Below, piece by piece: positions 21,693-34,039 of a stretch of 64,000 nt of DNA. Made by a program: the position numbers and the translations under genes. Below the pieces are notes generated by a model. The model worked only from the letters and a program-made list of their open reading frames with translations, ran no database searches and had not been told where the DNA came from. Origin of the DNA: Anthoceros angustus (Eukaryota; Streptophyta; Anthocerotopsida; Anthocerotales; Anthocerotaceae); assembly GCA_010909165.1 (NCBI GenBank), contig MU008190.1, positions 345,166 through 409,165 of the forward strand. The letters are read 5' to 3'. The stretch's first letter is position 1, and each line of letters begins with the position of its first letter.

Positions 21693-23753
21693 ATGGTGAG
21701 TCTTGCGGCAACCCCGGCAGCTCTCTCCTCTCCTTTGCAGCAGTCCCTGAGAAGCACGTGTATTTGTCCCGCCCCTGCCCATTTCGCTGCCCACTTGTCC
21801 TGCTCCTCAAGCTCCTCCCTCCCTGGCACATCACTACACAAGAATGCCCATGGAGCGGCTCAAAAGTCGACTCTGACGCACTCCGTTTTGAGAATACCGC
21901 CTGGAACTGGTCCGCCCTTGTCCTGTGCCCCACAAGGAAACTTGAAACTCGTCCGGTCACCTAAGAGCTGACCTTGGTTTTGGGTTTCCTTAATGTGATG
22001 TTGTGCAGCAGGAAGGAAAGTCCTCCGCATAGCTGCCCTTGACGCAGCCCAGCCATTTGATTACGAGACTAAGCAGTTGCAGGATATAGAGATGGACAGC
22101 AAGTTGAAAGTGGGGATTGTGGGCTTCGGCAATTTCGGGCAGTTTCTGGCCAGGAGAATCGCAGCACAGGGCCATCATGTCATGGCCCACTCTAGGTCCG
22201 ATTACTCTCAACTAGCTGAAAACATGGGGGTAAGCTACTTCAGGTGAGGATGTTCCCTCTTCACCCCTGCTTTGCAACCACTTCTCACCATTCTGGTCTG
22301 CCCTAACATTTTGGAGCTTGCAGGGATCCCGATGACTTCTGCGAGGAGCACCCCGATGTTGTAATTTTGTGTACGTCAATCTTGTCCACGGAGGCTGTCC
22401 TTAGTGCCCTGCCACTCGGGCGTCTCAAAAGAAGTACCTTGTTTGTGGATGTCTTGTCGGTAAAAGAGTTCCCAAAAAGTCTCTTCTTGCAGGTGGGGTG
22501 ATGATCAGTTGATGCATTGCTTTCCCGCTTTGTTCAGCTCATACTTTTGTGTGACATCTTTGGAGTGTTTCAGGTTCTGCCGGCAGAGTTTGATATACTC
22601 TGCACTCATCCCATGTTTGGGCCGGAGAGTGGCAAAGATTCATGGTCAGAACTGCCATTTGTATACGAGAAAGTACGAGTTGCAACTGATAGATCCCGTA
22701 CTGATCGATGTGACAAATTCCTCAAGGTTTTTGAGAGTGAGGTGATTTTCTTAACAGCCTTGACTTCAGTGCAGTTTGCTGCAGCTCAGCCCAATTATCT
22801 TGAAAGTGAGGGAAGGGATGGTGTCTAGCCCTGTCCTAGCTGAGTTGACTGAAGCTAGTGCATGTTCTTGTAGGGTTGCCGAATGGTGGAGATGTCCTGC
22901 TCAGAGCATGACCGATTTGCTGCGGGAAGCCAGTTCATAACTCACACTGTTGGAAGGTAAGTCGTACGTAGAACTTGAGCTCCAAGGGCTGGTGACTACA
23001 AAAAGATGAGGGTGGTTGCTGAGGCAGCAGTTGAACTTTGTGCCGCAGGGTCCTTGGCAAATTGGCCTTGGAGTCTACACCCATCAATACAAAAGGTTAT
23101 GAGACATTGCTCCGGCTGGTAATTTTTTGTCTTTGCCACTCTGCTTCCGGTCCTTGTGGTCTTCCAGTCCTCGTGTCTTGAAAGCTTGGCCTAACTTCAA
23201 ATAGGGAGCTGGATTGTGAGGTATTGCCTCTGTTCTGTAGATCGGGTGACTTGCAAGGATCTGAACACTCATCACACATCTTTCTCTGTGACACAAACTC
23301 TCATCAGGTTGAAAACACCGCAGGAGATAGTTACGACTTGTACTATGGACTGTTCATGTACAACATTAATGCCACAGAGCAGGTATTTTCAGTTCTGTGC
23401 TATTTCGGCTCGCAGATGGGACTTGGTTCTCGTTCTCCCAAGTAACTCCATTGTTTTGGTGGCAGCTGGAGCGTCTGGAACTTGCTTTCGACTCTGTGAA
23501 GAAGCAACTGTTTGGTCAGTTGCACAACGTTTTAAGACATCAGCTATTCGATGCTACTGAGATGTCAAAACCAGCAGCGCCACCTGTGCAAAACGGGCTG
23601 ACACCACGGAAAGCCCTCCCAGCACCTGCTTCCAACGTTGGCGTGGCAAGTTTGCTGTCTAAGACGGTTGCAGGTGATCCTGGGTATAACGGCGTGCCAT
23701 CTTCTGAACCTGCTCTGAGGACGAAACCAGATTTGACCAGGACCCAACAGTGA
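21693..23753 (+). CDS. TYRAAT: Arogenate dehydrogenase, plastid-targeted, eight exons
   Basis: Converts arogenate to tyrosine with NADP+ in plastids (TyrA family). The chosen ATG opens a Ser/Ala-rich stretch typical of a plastid transit peptide. Likely exons: 21,693-about 21,924; about 22,012-22,243; 22,324-22,492; 22,574-22,741; 22,874-22,956; 23,049-23,118; 23,308-23,382; 23,466-23,753. Phases agree at every junction and give about 438 residues. The first intron's donor is the least certain. Exon 2 holds the Rossmann GIVGFGNFGQF nucleotide-binding motif. Exon 4 holds THPMFGPESGKDSW, characteristic of plant arogenate dehydrogenases. Exons 5 and 6 give AAGSQFITHTVGR and STPINTKGYETLL. The C-terminal 60 or so residues after the conserved domain are Pro/Ala-rich and poorly conserved. 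No stops or frameshifts; probably functional. Confidence 0.9.
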
Positions 23754-23969
23754 CATTCTTTCTACAGCTGGTAAATAAACTCCACGACGGTGGTTTCTGG
23801 GCTGTTTTTCACACAAGTAATATGTGAGAAATATTTTAAATTATATTATTAGTTTTTAGAGTTCAAAAATCACGACCAAGGTTCTCCAGCCGAATCTCTG
23901 TCCAACAATTATGATAAGCACAGTTTTGATTCTAGTTTGAGCTGAAAAAGCAAATAAGCCGTTGCATAC

Positions 23970-24178
23970 CGTTGGAGTCGTTCCGTCATTTAGGAGTTAA
24001 AGGTTTGGTGTCGTTCTGTCAATTTAGGAGTTAAAGGTTTGGGGTCGTTCCGTCCTTTAGGAGTTAAAGGTTTGGGGTCGTTCCGTCATTTAGGAGTTAA
24101 ATCTTTGGGGGCCGTTTCATACCTTCCAAACGACTGAATTTGAGTCGTTCCGTAATTTAGCAATTAAGTCTTTGGGGA
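23970..24178 (+). repeat. 34-bp minisatellite (tcgttccgtcatttaggagt)
   Basis: Five to six degenerate units of about 33-36 bp, each with GTCGTTCCGTCATTTAGGAG and TTAAAGGTTTGGG. The last unit has decayed. Noncoding. Confidence 0.8.
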
Positions 24179-24349
24179 TGTATGTCGTTTAGCCATTGCC
24201 GTTCTGTGCTGATGGGGCATCCAACTTGCTCCTGGATCGTGGGAGCAGAAGAGACGCTCCCTAGCCTACTCCAAGATGTGCTGGGTTGTATGGACAATCG
24301 TGGTCAAGGATGTCTATGGGTCTAGTCCAAGGGACTTTTTATCAGTAAT

Positions 24350-24600
24350 GTTTTTTTTAGTGAATTCAGGACTTTATAGATATCTTTTTCTTGTCAGTAA
24401 TATTATTTTTAACGAATTCAGGGACTTATATAGATATTTGAAAGTATACATCTAAGTCCAGCACTAGGAATTTAAACTAGAGTAACTCAGGGACTTATAT
24501 AGATATTTGAAAGTATACATCTAAGTCCAGCACTTATATAGATATTTGAAAGTATACATCTAAGTCCAGCACTGGGAATTTAAACTAGAGTAACTCCGTA
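24350..24600 (+). repeat. Tandem duplications of a cttatatagatatttgaaag unit
   Basis: Three copies of a unit of about 39 bp, cttatatagatatttgaaag then tatacatctaagtccagca, start near 24,425, 24,488 and 24,534. The outer two are followed by a ggaatttaaactagagtaac tail. Two related gaattcaggactta units precede them. A/T-rich and noncoding. Confidence 0.75.
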
Positions 24601-24879
24601 GGGCACTTAACAAGTGGTAGCCCTGCACGCTGCGGAGACGAAGGCAAGATGTTGCGTGCGGGGCTGAAGGCAAGATGTTTATAACTGGCAACCGTGTAGG
24701 GCCATGAAGGTGGGGGATGGGTGGCACCCCATCTAGGCACTGATTGGTTCCGCAAGATGCTTAATTGGGAAGCTCCAATGGACCAATGTCTAGATGTTAC
24801 TATTCCTTGAAGGGAGGAGTAATATTTTTACAGAAGGAAAGGGACCTATTATTAGGTATCTATTAAAAAAAGTAAGAAA

Positions 24880-25190
24880 AGTGATGGGGAGAGCTCATCC
24901 AATGGAGGACACCAAAGGGAGACTCAAAAGGTCGAGGTAAAAAGGAACAACATAACTCCCTACCTAAAATCACCTATTGCACTAGTAATATCGTGTGTAA
25001 GAAGAATAAATGGCCTACACACTACATAGGAAGAGGAGGATGCATCACTTCCTGGAGGATTGGCGTTGTGAAAGCCCGTTGAAGGGCAATGGAAACACGT
25101 TGTCTGAAGAAGGCCGTGAAGTACAGGGACAGTCCACATGATAGGCTTTGATTTAGGACTTAATAGATTTATCGAAGTCCTCAACCATTG
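24880..25190 (-). mobile_element. 5'-truncated 3' end of the same non-LTR family as 3.6-6.8 kb
   Basis: The minus strand here matches the plus strand of about 6,490-6,770 piece by piece. It has the gactttgacaaattcatcaa-like segment, the cgtacttcacgg segment, the tttctattgc segment, the cctcttcct-gtggt segment and the tttaggtagggagtt end. Only the 3' part is present, as expected for a 5'-truncated non-LTR insertion. It has no intact frame. Confidence 0.7.
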
Positions 25191-26790
25191 CCCGAACGTA
25201 CGAGCGGAATGAAGAGGAGGGCGAACCGAATGAAGAGGTGGCCCGCTTGTAGCCCGCTGTATTTCCTAACCTTCAGACCCACTGTATTTCCTGATCTTCA
25301 GTTGGGTTTCTGAGGATTCATGACTACGATGAACACACACTAGAAACAAACCATATCTATAGAAGAGACATGCATCATAACATATAAAAATGAGTACAAG
25401 CAAAAGTATATATCACCTAAACCAAAAACGGTTATAACTACTTCTATACCCTAAGTGGTAGCAATGCTAACTAAGCAGTCCTTAGTTCGTTAACACTCCC
25501 ACTCATTGCTAACCAGCTTGGTTGAGTAGGAATATCTCAAAAGTATATTTGGTAAACAATATCACGGGATTAAAAAAAACCCAACTAAAACCCTTATATC
25601 ATGCACGCACCCTCAAAACTAAAAGCCTAAGAAACACAGGTTACTCCCTAGGCTCCTCTCCCGCGTGTAGCCTTGAAGACTGTGTCTTCAAAACACAGCT
25701 CAACTCTCTCCAGCATTAGAGTAATCGTCAGAGCTCCCTCGCGACAAAACCAAGATGGCGGGAAATTCCAGCTCTCCTACTCATGTCTCGGACTCAGAGT
25801 CAAGTGAGGAGGTGATCGTCTTGAGCAGGCAACTCCAGCGGATAGCAGAAGACACATGCCCATAGAGGAAAGCCAAACTGGAGTAATGGCTGCAGCTCCC
25901 ACTGTCGGCAACGCGCCCCTGGAGTACCCAGCACCTGCAGTGCCGCCAGTGTATCCAGCAGCCGAACTCAAACGGTAAGTCTGCATCGGTCCACAGCGTC
26001 CGCCACACTGCCCGCGACATGGAAGAATATCCAAGTGGCTACATCTGTCTCGAAGAGAAAGCCGTCGCATGAACAGGTACTGGGAAAACCAGGTCAATGA
26101 GCTGGAGCAGTGTGAGGTGGAGCTCAGAAGAGAGCTGGAAGAGCTCAGAGGACGTCACCACCCAGTTGCTCATGTTATAAACCAAGTCCCCAGGCCTAAG
26201 CCTCCTCCCTTGCCTAATTTCATTTCATCTTGTGGCCCCCTTGACAGTATTGTGCTTCCTCGGCAGGGTGAGACTAAGGTTGTTCTAGAAGCCTATGAGG
26301 TATAGAGGAAGACCCTTCAACCTACCAAGAGGCCACCCTAGCAAAACTGTGAGATTGATAACCGATGCGAATGGTGTGAACGACCCTTTGACCCTTGAAA
26401 TCTACACTTGTGCTGAAACTGGAATCACCATGGTGCGTGAAGACTAGTACAGATGGGGAGGTTCTAGTGGCAACTTCATCTCGTTTTACAGTAAGTTTCT
26501 TCAGCACTCCTAAAACCTCCCACTGTTGTTGTGGTTTGAGCAAATTGAAAAACTCTCACAGACTGACAGAGCATGTGGTAACTAGTGTCCAGGGACAAGC
26601 TCTATGAAGAGGCAGAAGTAGTCTACGCCACCGAGGATGAAGACATAGAAGAAGAGCCTGAACATGACTTCCACCCCAACTACCTCGAAATACTCAGAAG
26701 AAGGAGGGAAGAGAGAAGATCCTTGTTCTTCGACAATACAAGCTCTGAGTCTGACACCTCCTAGCACGTAGACTAGATTATCCTGCTAGC
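25190..26790 (+). other. Unrecognised coding-like remnants, possibly gag-type
   Basis: After 500 bp without features, several short plus-strand frames have ordinary protein composition. One at 25,755-25,867 starts with an ATG and has a serine/glutamate-rich N-terminus. One at 26,069-26,305 has a charged, possibly coiled-coil start. One at 26,590-26,763 is acidic and then arginine-rich. Stops and frameshifts separate them. Their position next to Copia fragments suggests a decayed retroelement gag, but no conserved motif such as a CCHC knuckle is visible. Confidence 0.3.
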
Positions 26791-26839
26791 AACACACCAC
26801 TGTCAGTCCTTCCTAGACTAGCAAACACTTAAACGCTGC

Positions 26840-27026
26840 TGGAGTCTAGGACTCCGAGCATCTCCTGAAACAAATTGTATTTCACCTTAGGGAGAGCTTT
26901 TGTAAACAGGTCAGCTGTGTTAGATCCTGTAGGGATATACTCAAGACAGATCTGACTTGAAGCAACTGCATCACGGATGAAGTGATAGTAAACCTCAATA
27001 TGTGAAGAGATACAGTGATGAATGTC
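26840..27026 (-). pseudogene. Copia RNase H C-terminal fragment
   Basis: The minus strand reads a single frame with HIEVYYHFIRD, then LEYIPTGSNTADLFTKAL and a short tail ending in a stop. This is the highly conserved end of Ty1/Copia polyproteins. It stops abruptly at 27,026, exactly where the plus-strand LTR begins, so the later Copia probably inserted into it. Confidence 0.75.
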
Positions 27027-27245
27027 ATACCTGGGGTTAAGCTATTAGTGCTTAGGTAATTAATTTAAGTTGAGTTAGGCTTAATACCCGTTCGTTAGGG
27101 TTGCGTCCCTTAGTGAATAGACGTACCTTTTTCGTTTTAGTTAAGTTGTCTTTTCATGCTTTTGATATTTCATCTTCTTGTTGATAATATATACACAATG
27201 TATTTATTCTGATTTAATCCACCTACAATTCGATGTAAATCGTCA
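27027..27245 (+). repeat. 5' LTR of the older Copia
   Basis: Starts TGTCATACC and ends CGTCA, immediately before a classical primer-binding site. At 219 bp it is within the usual short range of Copia LTRs. The start is inferred from TG and from the end of the interrupted RNase H fragment. Confidence 0.6.
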
Positions 27246-27258
27246 TGGTATCAGAGCA
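27246..27258 (+). other. Copia primer-binding site (initiator tRNA-Met)
   Basis: TGGTATCAGAGCA is complementary to the 3' end of plant initiator methionine tRNA and is the standard Ty1/Copia priming site. It abuts the LTR end directly. Confidence 0.85.
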
Positions 27259-27259
27259 T

Positions 27260-28340
27260 CCTAATTGTAGGGTGCTTAGGAAAATTGTTGTGCATTAATG
27301 GAGATGCATAACATAATTTTCTTTATTGTTTTTAGTAGAATTAGGTTCTAATTCCAAGAAAATAGAAGAAATCAAGAAGATGCTTTTGTGTTTCATTTTC
27401 TTTAAGTTGTCTATGCAATTTCTGCAAAATTAGGCAGTGCTTCAAGTGTGCATCTTTTGAATTGTTCTTTTAAACAATACAAATCATGCACACTAGAACA
27501 GCTGCCTAACAAGGCAGAATTGTAGATAGAAATTTTATAAAAAGAAATTACAATGCAGATTTTCTCCATTCAAGAAACACAAATATTTGTTGTGGCCAAT
27601 TCACATGGCACATAACCAAGGCCAACAAGGCCATTAGCGCCCTGCTGGGTGGATTCCACAAAGACAGAATCACCGCAGGGGCAGCCTCAGATCCTCACGG
27701 GCAGCTCGCTCACCTTTTTCGAGCCATAGGAATGGGATGTCGGGAATCGATTCGGCTACTTTTCGATGCAAACAATGAGCAAGCCCACGATTCAATTCCT
27801 TGAATTCGTATCACGAGAGAGACATCTTGGGCACTCGCTGCAAATCCTTGAACCTTCATGAAGTTCGTGTAACGCGTTGTTTTGGCAGTCAACCGGAGGA
27901 TTCCTAACAACGGTCACACACACACAGGTGTTACACAACTTGTGACCAGAATTGAATCACACCAGTGAAGTCGGCGAACAAATCAATTGGCGGAAGGTGA
28001 TTCCTGCTAACGTTGACTTACAAGATTTGAAGGAGCAGATTTCTCACTTGGATTTCAAGCTTCTAACCTTGTTGAAACCACTACGCCATAACCCTATTTC
28101 ACGAGGAGTTGCATGCAGAAGGTTGTCAAAGCGAATAGAAGTCATAGATTTGACACCTAATTCATGTCCTTCTTGTGCTACTTACTCCTTCAATAGATGG
28201 GAGTCTAGGCATAATAAAATAGAAAGACAAGTAGCCGCAGACATCCAAATGGCAGAACTAGGCATGGCAGGAAATGCTCACCCTGCTAACATCTTTTGAG
28301 TAGATCATGCCTAGTTTCCTCTGCTGCATGTAAGCATGCC
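27260..28340 (+). other. Leader region of the older Copia
   Basis: About 1.1 kb between the primer-binding site and the first gag codons. A/T-rich, with no long frame apart from a 115-codon frame at 27,952-28,299 that I do not recognise. It is longer than usual for a Copia leader and may include another insertion. Confidence 0.35.
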
Positions 28341-28342
28341 CT

Positions 28343-29340
28343 ATGCCTCGCATAGGAGAGGAAGAATCTGACGACGAAGTTGTATTAGAAACTGAGCCTG
28401 TTACTGAGACTGAAAACTTTGAAGATTCCGAGACAAAGTTTGATTCGAAGCCTGAATTTGAATTCCGACGACCTGACAACACTTTCAACATGTCAGAAAC
28501 TGCCAGTATAGCTGGAGAAGGGTTTCGAAAAGAGGACAGGTTCAATGGGACTGATTTTGACATTTGGGTCATCCGAATGGAAGGTGCTTTGCAGAACAGA
28601 AGGTTGTGGAAAGTTGCTACGGGCATCGAGACCAAACTCGATCGAAGGATCCGGCGTGGCGTCAAGAACGATGCGCCATGTTCACGATCCGATCAGGCTA
28701 ACATCTGAGATGTTGAGACAGACTGGAGGGGCCAAGACTGCTGAGGAGATTTGGACACGTTTAAAAGACCTGTTTTCTCGAAGAAATGATGCTTGTGTCA
28801 TGGCAGCAATGCGCAATCTCCATAACTTGAAAATGAAGGATGGGGATTCCATTCAAAAACATATCGGAGTATTCAGAACACTTGCCTCTAGGTTGGAAGA
28901 GACCTCAGGGGAAATCATGAAAGACAGACAGTTGTCTATGTTGCTGATGCTCTCGCTGCCCGAGTCCTGGTCGAACTTTGTCACGCCCACACGTCCCTCT
29001 CACAAGTGGAAATTAGCACAAGCGCTAAAGCTACCAGACACAAGCTTTGCTGAGTTTGTTGGAACCTTGCTAGAAGAAGAAGCCTCTAGGGGCAATCACA
29101 AGCGTCCAGGCAAACAACAAGCTTTATATACATCTGGACGTGGGAGAGGTAGTGGAGATACCAGTCGCGAGGAGCATCAAGCTCTTCTCGATCCTACAGG
29201 GGAGGCTCGCAAGGAGCTCCTGTTACAGGCTCAAGCAACACTGCTGCCAACAACTCTAACAAGAAGGGTAAGAAAGTACTTGCCATTGGTGCAAAATTCG
29301 GGCATTGGGAAAGGGGCCGAAAAGCGATCGTGTCCCTCGT
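28343..29340 (+). pseudogene. gag of the older Copia
   Basis: An acidic N-terminus is followed by FNGTDFDIWVIRMEGAL, the start of the UBN2-type gag domain of Copia elements. The domain continues in a second frame from about 28,700, with EEIWTRLKDLFSRR, LHNLKMKDGDSI and LLMLSLPESW segments, and ends in a FAEFVGTLLEEEA segment and an RGRGS region. One frameshift near 28,690 and a damaged zinc knuckle (about 29,270-29,340) break it. Confidence 0.75.
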
Positions 29341-29459
29341 AAGGAGGTCCGGTCTGAAGCGAATGTTGTGGTTAAGAAAGCGAACACCCCATCGCGCCCA
29401 CAATTGGGACACGGGAGTTGCTAGTCCACTTGTTTCCTACATGTCACTAACGTCAAACC

Positions 29460-30610
29460 ATTGAGCATAGAATGGTATTTGGATCGTGCAACGCACATTT
29501 GCTTTGACAGTGCATTTCGCACATATAGGTCGATTGAGTACCAATGTGTATTTAGGCGATGTCTTTGGTCTCACAGCATAGGCTTGATCTTCAGTCCCAT
29601 CCGAGTCAAGCTAATCACGATGTGTATTACGTGCCTGCAATGACCAGAAACTTGATCTCGGTTAGAAGGCTCAATCCTGATAACCATAGCCATATACATT
29701 TCGAGGCAGAATGCCGGGTAATAGATGCAAATGATCATAGAAAGATACTATGGATCATCCGATCATGACTTGTTCCGTCTTCATACAAGAGTGGAGTAGC
29801 AGAGTCTCACTCTGTGGCACATCCCGATAGCCTGCACTGTGATTGCAAAAGTAAGTTGTGGCATGCTAGACTAGGTCACCCTCATAGCACAAAACTTCAG
29901 CAGTTAGTTGCTAGTGACCTCTATAAAGATGGACCCTTAGGCAGTTTGGTTGCCTTACCACTCTGTGAAGCTTGTGTGCTTTCCAAGCGACACCAAGTTG
30001 CCTTTAGGAATCGGGCACCTTATCGTGCTAAAGATATCCTTGAACTGTAACGGACACATGTGGTCCTCTTTCTCAAGAGTCCATAGGTGGTGGCAAGTAT
30101 TTCCTGACATTCACAGATGACAAGACCAGGTTTGTTACCACATACATCCTGAAGAACAAGAGTGAATGCTTCACTTACTTCAAAGAATACATCAAGTATG
30201 TTGAAAGGTGGACAGGAAAACAACTGAAAACACTTCGTTCAGACAATGGTGGCGAGTTTACCTCGAATGAATTTCAAGAGCCTCATCACCCTGAGGAGAT
30301 TGTTCCTGCAGGAGGGGATAATGACCAAGTGTTAGAACCTGAAAATGAACACCTTGATTAGCATGAACAACCTCCAGCAAATTATCACCAACCTGAATAT
30401 GCATCTGATCCAGCCATAGAACTAAATCTGGATGCAGATTTTGCATATGAAGAAGATCATGCTGCAGATGCACCTGAACTTGATTTACCACAAGGAGAAC
30501 TTGAACCAGAACTTGAACGGCGTTACCCTACTCGTGACCGCCGACCTCCTGATTATTATCGTGCCCGATTTTCGTGTTACTTCTTCTCATATTCGGGTGC
30601 ATCGACGGCC
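29460..30610 (+). pseudogene. Protease and integrase remnants of the older Copia
   Basis: A degraded protease start (W-LD-ATHIC) lies near 29,470. The pre-integrase finger is intact at 29,850-30,010 (LWHARLGHPH...LCEACVLSKRH, an H-H-C-C zinc site). The integrase core begins after 30,070 and includes TFTDDKTRF and LRSDNGGEFTSNEF, the second catalytic aspartate region. It then jumps within a few codons to the proline/glutamate-rich linker that normally follows integrase, ending in RRYPTRDRRPPDYY. The third catalytic residue and the rest of the core are therefore deleted. Confidence 0.7.
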
Positions 30611-30619
30611 TTAACCTCG

Positions 30620-31134
30620 ACCCTATAGAACCAAAGTCTTATCTTTGTTGGCGGAACTGATCACAAAAGTGGGAGAAAGCCATCTGTGAATATGACTCAC
30701 TCATTGAAAATGGCACATAGGAGCTGGTAAAAGTTACCTCACGAGCGAAAATGATTTCTTGCAAGTGGGTATTCAAGTTAAAAATGAAGGTGATGGAACC
30801 TTCGATCGATATAAAGCCCTTGGTTGCGGAGCTTCACCTGATTCAGTCTCGACTACCTTGAAACTTATGTTGTCGCCACATTTAAGTACAATCTGCGCGG
30901 AGGCGTGAGACAAGGACTATGAGTTGCGAATGTTTGATGTAAAAACCGCTTTCACACGCATAGTGTGTTAGGCGAAATCATGCAATAACTGAAGGCTATG
31001 TGGTGAAAGGAAGACTATGCTGTTATTAAAGAAGTGTCTTTATGGAAGCTTAGCGATCGACTCTTGAATGGAATGGAGTCCTTGACAAGGAGCTCAAAGC
31101 TCTAGGTTTACAAAAGCAAAAGTCATGTACATCT
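30620..31134 (+). pseudogene. Start of the RT domain of the older Copia, interrupted at 31,134
   Basis: Fragments of the Copia RT fingers (ISCKWVFKLK, EGDGTFDRYKA, LRMFDVKTAF-like) occur in different frames with internal deletions. The frame then reads into the insertion point of the younger element. Coding sequence resumes at 36,485 in the same frame. Confidence 0.65.
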
Positions 31135-31329
31135 TGTTGTTACTACCTTGATGCTTGTAGACGGAAGTAATGAGTTTAGGGCAGTTCAAGCTTAGGGCAA
31201 CATAAGTAGTTTCTACGGTTGTAAGTAGACTGTTACGATAGTTAAGACGGTTTAACCGCTGATCAAACATGTACATAAGGAGTTTTCCACGATAGCAATA
31301 ATTCAATTCTTTCCCAAGCAGCTTCTAAA
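31135..31329 (+). repeat. 5' LTR of the younger Copia
   Basis: Starts TGTTGTTACTACC and ends ATTCTTTCCCAAGCAGCTTCTAAA-like sequence, followed by TGGTATCGGTG as a Met-type primer-binding site. It matches the LTR at 36,280 over its whole length with scattered indels. It lacks the usual terminal CA. Confidence 0.85.
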
Positions 31330-31342
31330 TGGTATCGGTGTC
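31330..31342 (+). other. Primer-binding site of the younger Copia
   Basis: TGGTATCGGTGTC immediately follows the LTR. The first seven bases match the initiator tRNA-Met priming sequence; the rest has diverged. Confidence 0.6.
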
Positions 31343-31731
31343 GCTCCTCGGCAAATGCGGCTTGGCCCGGCACCTCGGGCTGGAGTCGTTTCGCCCAGCT
31401 CCATGGCGTGAAGCACACGGCCTGCAACCCGAGCACGATCCCGATCCGGCAAGATGCCTCGAAGACGCACACCAGCCTCCCACATCACAGGCGCCTTGTA
31501 GCGCCCGGCAATGACTATCGCAAGGCACTCTAGATCCGGTGAATTCTTGGACCCCATTTGAACTCTTCCGATGACCACCTTGAGTCAAATCATCCGACTC
31601 GAGTCCCAGATGGAGATCATAACGCCATCATGCGCGACTTGTTCGCGAGCCGCCGCTAGCAACAACCGCATGCTTGTTTTAATTTCGACCCTCTGCAGAA
31701 ACACAATCCTCAGAGACAAAAAGCAAGATCT

Positions 31732-32600
31732 ATGGCAACCAATCCGATCGTCGACATCAATCAAATCAACACGGCGAAGGTAGAGTTCGAGGGGCCAAGG
31801 CTTCAAGCAACCTACGATACGGCGGATGCGAATCACGCGATGCTGTTGGAGAACGCGATCTCATGGGGATCGTCGAAAAGTCTGATCACCAAACCACGAT
31901 TGCGGCGCCTCGGACCGACCAAATCGCTGACGGTAAAGAAAGACAAAAGAGCAATCGATCCTATTCTCAAAACAACAAGAACATGCTCGAGCACACTCAA
32001 GGCCAGAAGACCGCCCATGAGATCTGGAAGGTGTTCAAAGACATGTTCGCAGCACAAAGCTCCATGTCAATCGTAAATGCCACACGGCAATTCTACCTGC
32101 TGAAAATGAAGGAAAGCGAAACAGTTGAGCAGCACGTGCACAATTTCAGATCTGCGAGAGCAAAACTCGCATCCAGCGGTACCACACTAAACGAGTACCA
32201 AGCAGCAGTAGCGCTACTAACGTCCCTCCCTGCATCATACAGAACGTTTGTGAGCTCGCAGAGTTCAGCCCTTCGTCAGGCTCAAAGTGCAGCTCAATCA
32301 GGATCTATACCTGCATACACGTTCGCAGAGGTTCTCGGAGCACTCCTCGAAGAAGAAGCCAGCCGAACAACAACCCATAGGCCCTCAACCGGACCTAACC
32401 ACGCACTCTTTACATCAAGAGGCCGTGGAGCTCGAAGAGGAGGTTTCCGAAACAATCTTTCAACTCGCAGGCCATCTGGGCAGGCAACAAAGGCAACTTT
32501 AGCCCCAACAATCGCTTTATAAGCAGACCACCACAAAAGGGCGCCTGCAACTGGTGTAAAATACCAGGCCACTTCGAGCATGAGTGCAGGAAGAAACAAA
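31732..32600 (+). pseudogene. gag of the younger Copia
   Basis: The ATG at 31,732 opens MATNPIVDINQINTAKVEF. The frame shifts near 31,850, and the UBN2-type domain continues from 31,863 (AHEIWKVFKDMFAAQSS, RQFYLLKMKESETVEQH, LTSLPASYRTFV). An arginine/glycine-rich region follows. A CCHC zinc knuckle C-x2-C-x4-H-x4-C lies at about 32,550-32,592 in another frame. At least two frameshifts separate the pieces. Confidence 0.8.
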
Positions 32601-32683
32601 ATGGAGAGCCAAGAAGAGACATACCCAGAAACGAGTCCCATCTCACCACTGCGAAGACCATTCCAGCAAACTCTATTCTGGCT

Positions 32684-33790
32684 GTGTGCCTCACCCTCAC
32701 AAGGACGGATAGGTCCAGATGGTTCCTCGACTCTGGAGCCACAACACATATTTGCAGTTGTAAGGATATGTTCAGCATTTACCATAACGTGCTCTCCGAT
32801 CAGCATGTGTTGTTAGGAGATGACAGCACTCTTTCGGTCGAAGGCACCGGGGACGTCCAGCTTCAACTATCCAACGGCGAATCACTCACCATCAACGGCG
32901 TGCTCCACGTCCCCACAATGACGAAGAATTTGCTCTCGGTAAGGAAGCTCGCCACAGAACACAGCCTGGTAATTACCTTTCAAGGTAACCACTGTACCAT
33001 TCACCACTCCAGTGATCCCGGTAGCACATCTCTAGCCCATGGCCTCCCATACAATGACCTATACCTCCTAAACATACAATCCTTCTCCTCACTCCTCGTC
33101 GATGGAACATCCCACAGCTCATACAAAGAGTCACTCCTCTGGCACTGTAGAGCGGACACATGAACCCCCGATACTTGAATCAGTTTGCAAACCCTGACAT
33201 GTACAGAGATCCCGTCAAACTCAAGGTTTCTCCAGACTTCTTTTGTGAGATATGTCAGTACACAAAGCTCAACCAACTTCCTTTCACCAACACAACTCCC
33301 ACTCGTGCCCACAAGCTCTTAGAAGTCGTCCATTCAGACATCTGCGGCCCCATGAGTACCACTTCTTTCGGAGGCCACCAGTATTTCATCACTTTCTCGA
33401 CGAGTGGAGTCGGTACTGCCATATCTTCTTTCTTAAACACAAAAGTGAGGCTCTCACCCGTTTCCAAGAGTTCGTCTTAGCGTGCCGTCACAAGATTTCA
33501 GTTTCCACCCTCCCGTGCGATAACGGGGAATACATCAAGACTTCAAAGACTTCAGATCCACGGCATTCAACGCCAATATACCGTACCTCACACACCCCAA
33601 CAGAACCCATTTGCAGAAAGACTCAATAGGTCCATACTCGAAATCTCCCGATCCCTCCTTAAACTCTCAGGCCTATCCAGGTTCGGAGCCGTATCCTGAC
33701 CATTTACGAAAAATCGTTTGCCCACCAAGGTTCTACCAAACACCACACCTTTTGAGCGTTGGACAGTCACGCCCGCATCTCCACCTTGAA
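32684..33790 (+). pseudogene. Protease and integrase of the younger Copia
   Basis: The protease active site WFLDSGATTHIC is at about 32,718-32,753. The pre-integrase region is partly lost: LLWHCRA is followed by a stop near 33,161, then FCEICQYTKL supplies the cysteines. The integrase core has HSDICGP (33,330-33,350) and LPCDNGEY (33,512-33,535) for the first two acidic residues and FAERLNR-like sequence near 33,611 for the third, each in a different frame. Four or more frameshifts; non-functional. Confidence 0.8.
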
Positions 33791-34039
33791 TCTTGGCCGT
33801 GACCTTTGCCCACATCTCGGATGACACTATAAAAAAGTGGGATGACAAGGGCAAAAAGCTCCTCTTCATAGGGTATTCAGATCAGGTCAAAGCCTACAAG
33901 CTCTTCGACCCATCAACCCGAGAGGTAACTCTATCTTGCAGCGTTCACTTTAACGAACCTCACATTCTTCATACTTACCTCCAGAGCATTACTACCTTCA
34001 CTCCACTTCCCACTGCTGGGATGACTGGTTATTCCCCGC

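Larger units (their letters stand above)
23754..24880. other. 3' flank of arogenate dehydrogenase, then minisatellites
   Basis: The first 100 bp are A/T-rich and fit a 3' UTR. Two repeat arrays follow, listed separately, and then about 280 bp with no recognised content. No gene is seen. Confidence 0.4.

Noticed and set aside
21276-21841. Minus-strand open frames of 135-172 codons opposite the arogenate dehydrogenase start
   Set aside because: They lie antisense to the transit peptide and 5' region and show no domain; they are shadows of GC-rich coding DNA.
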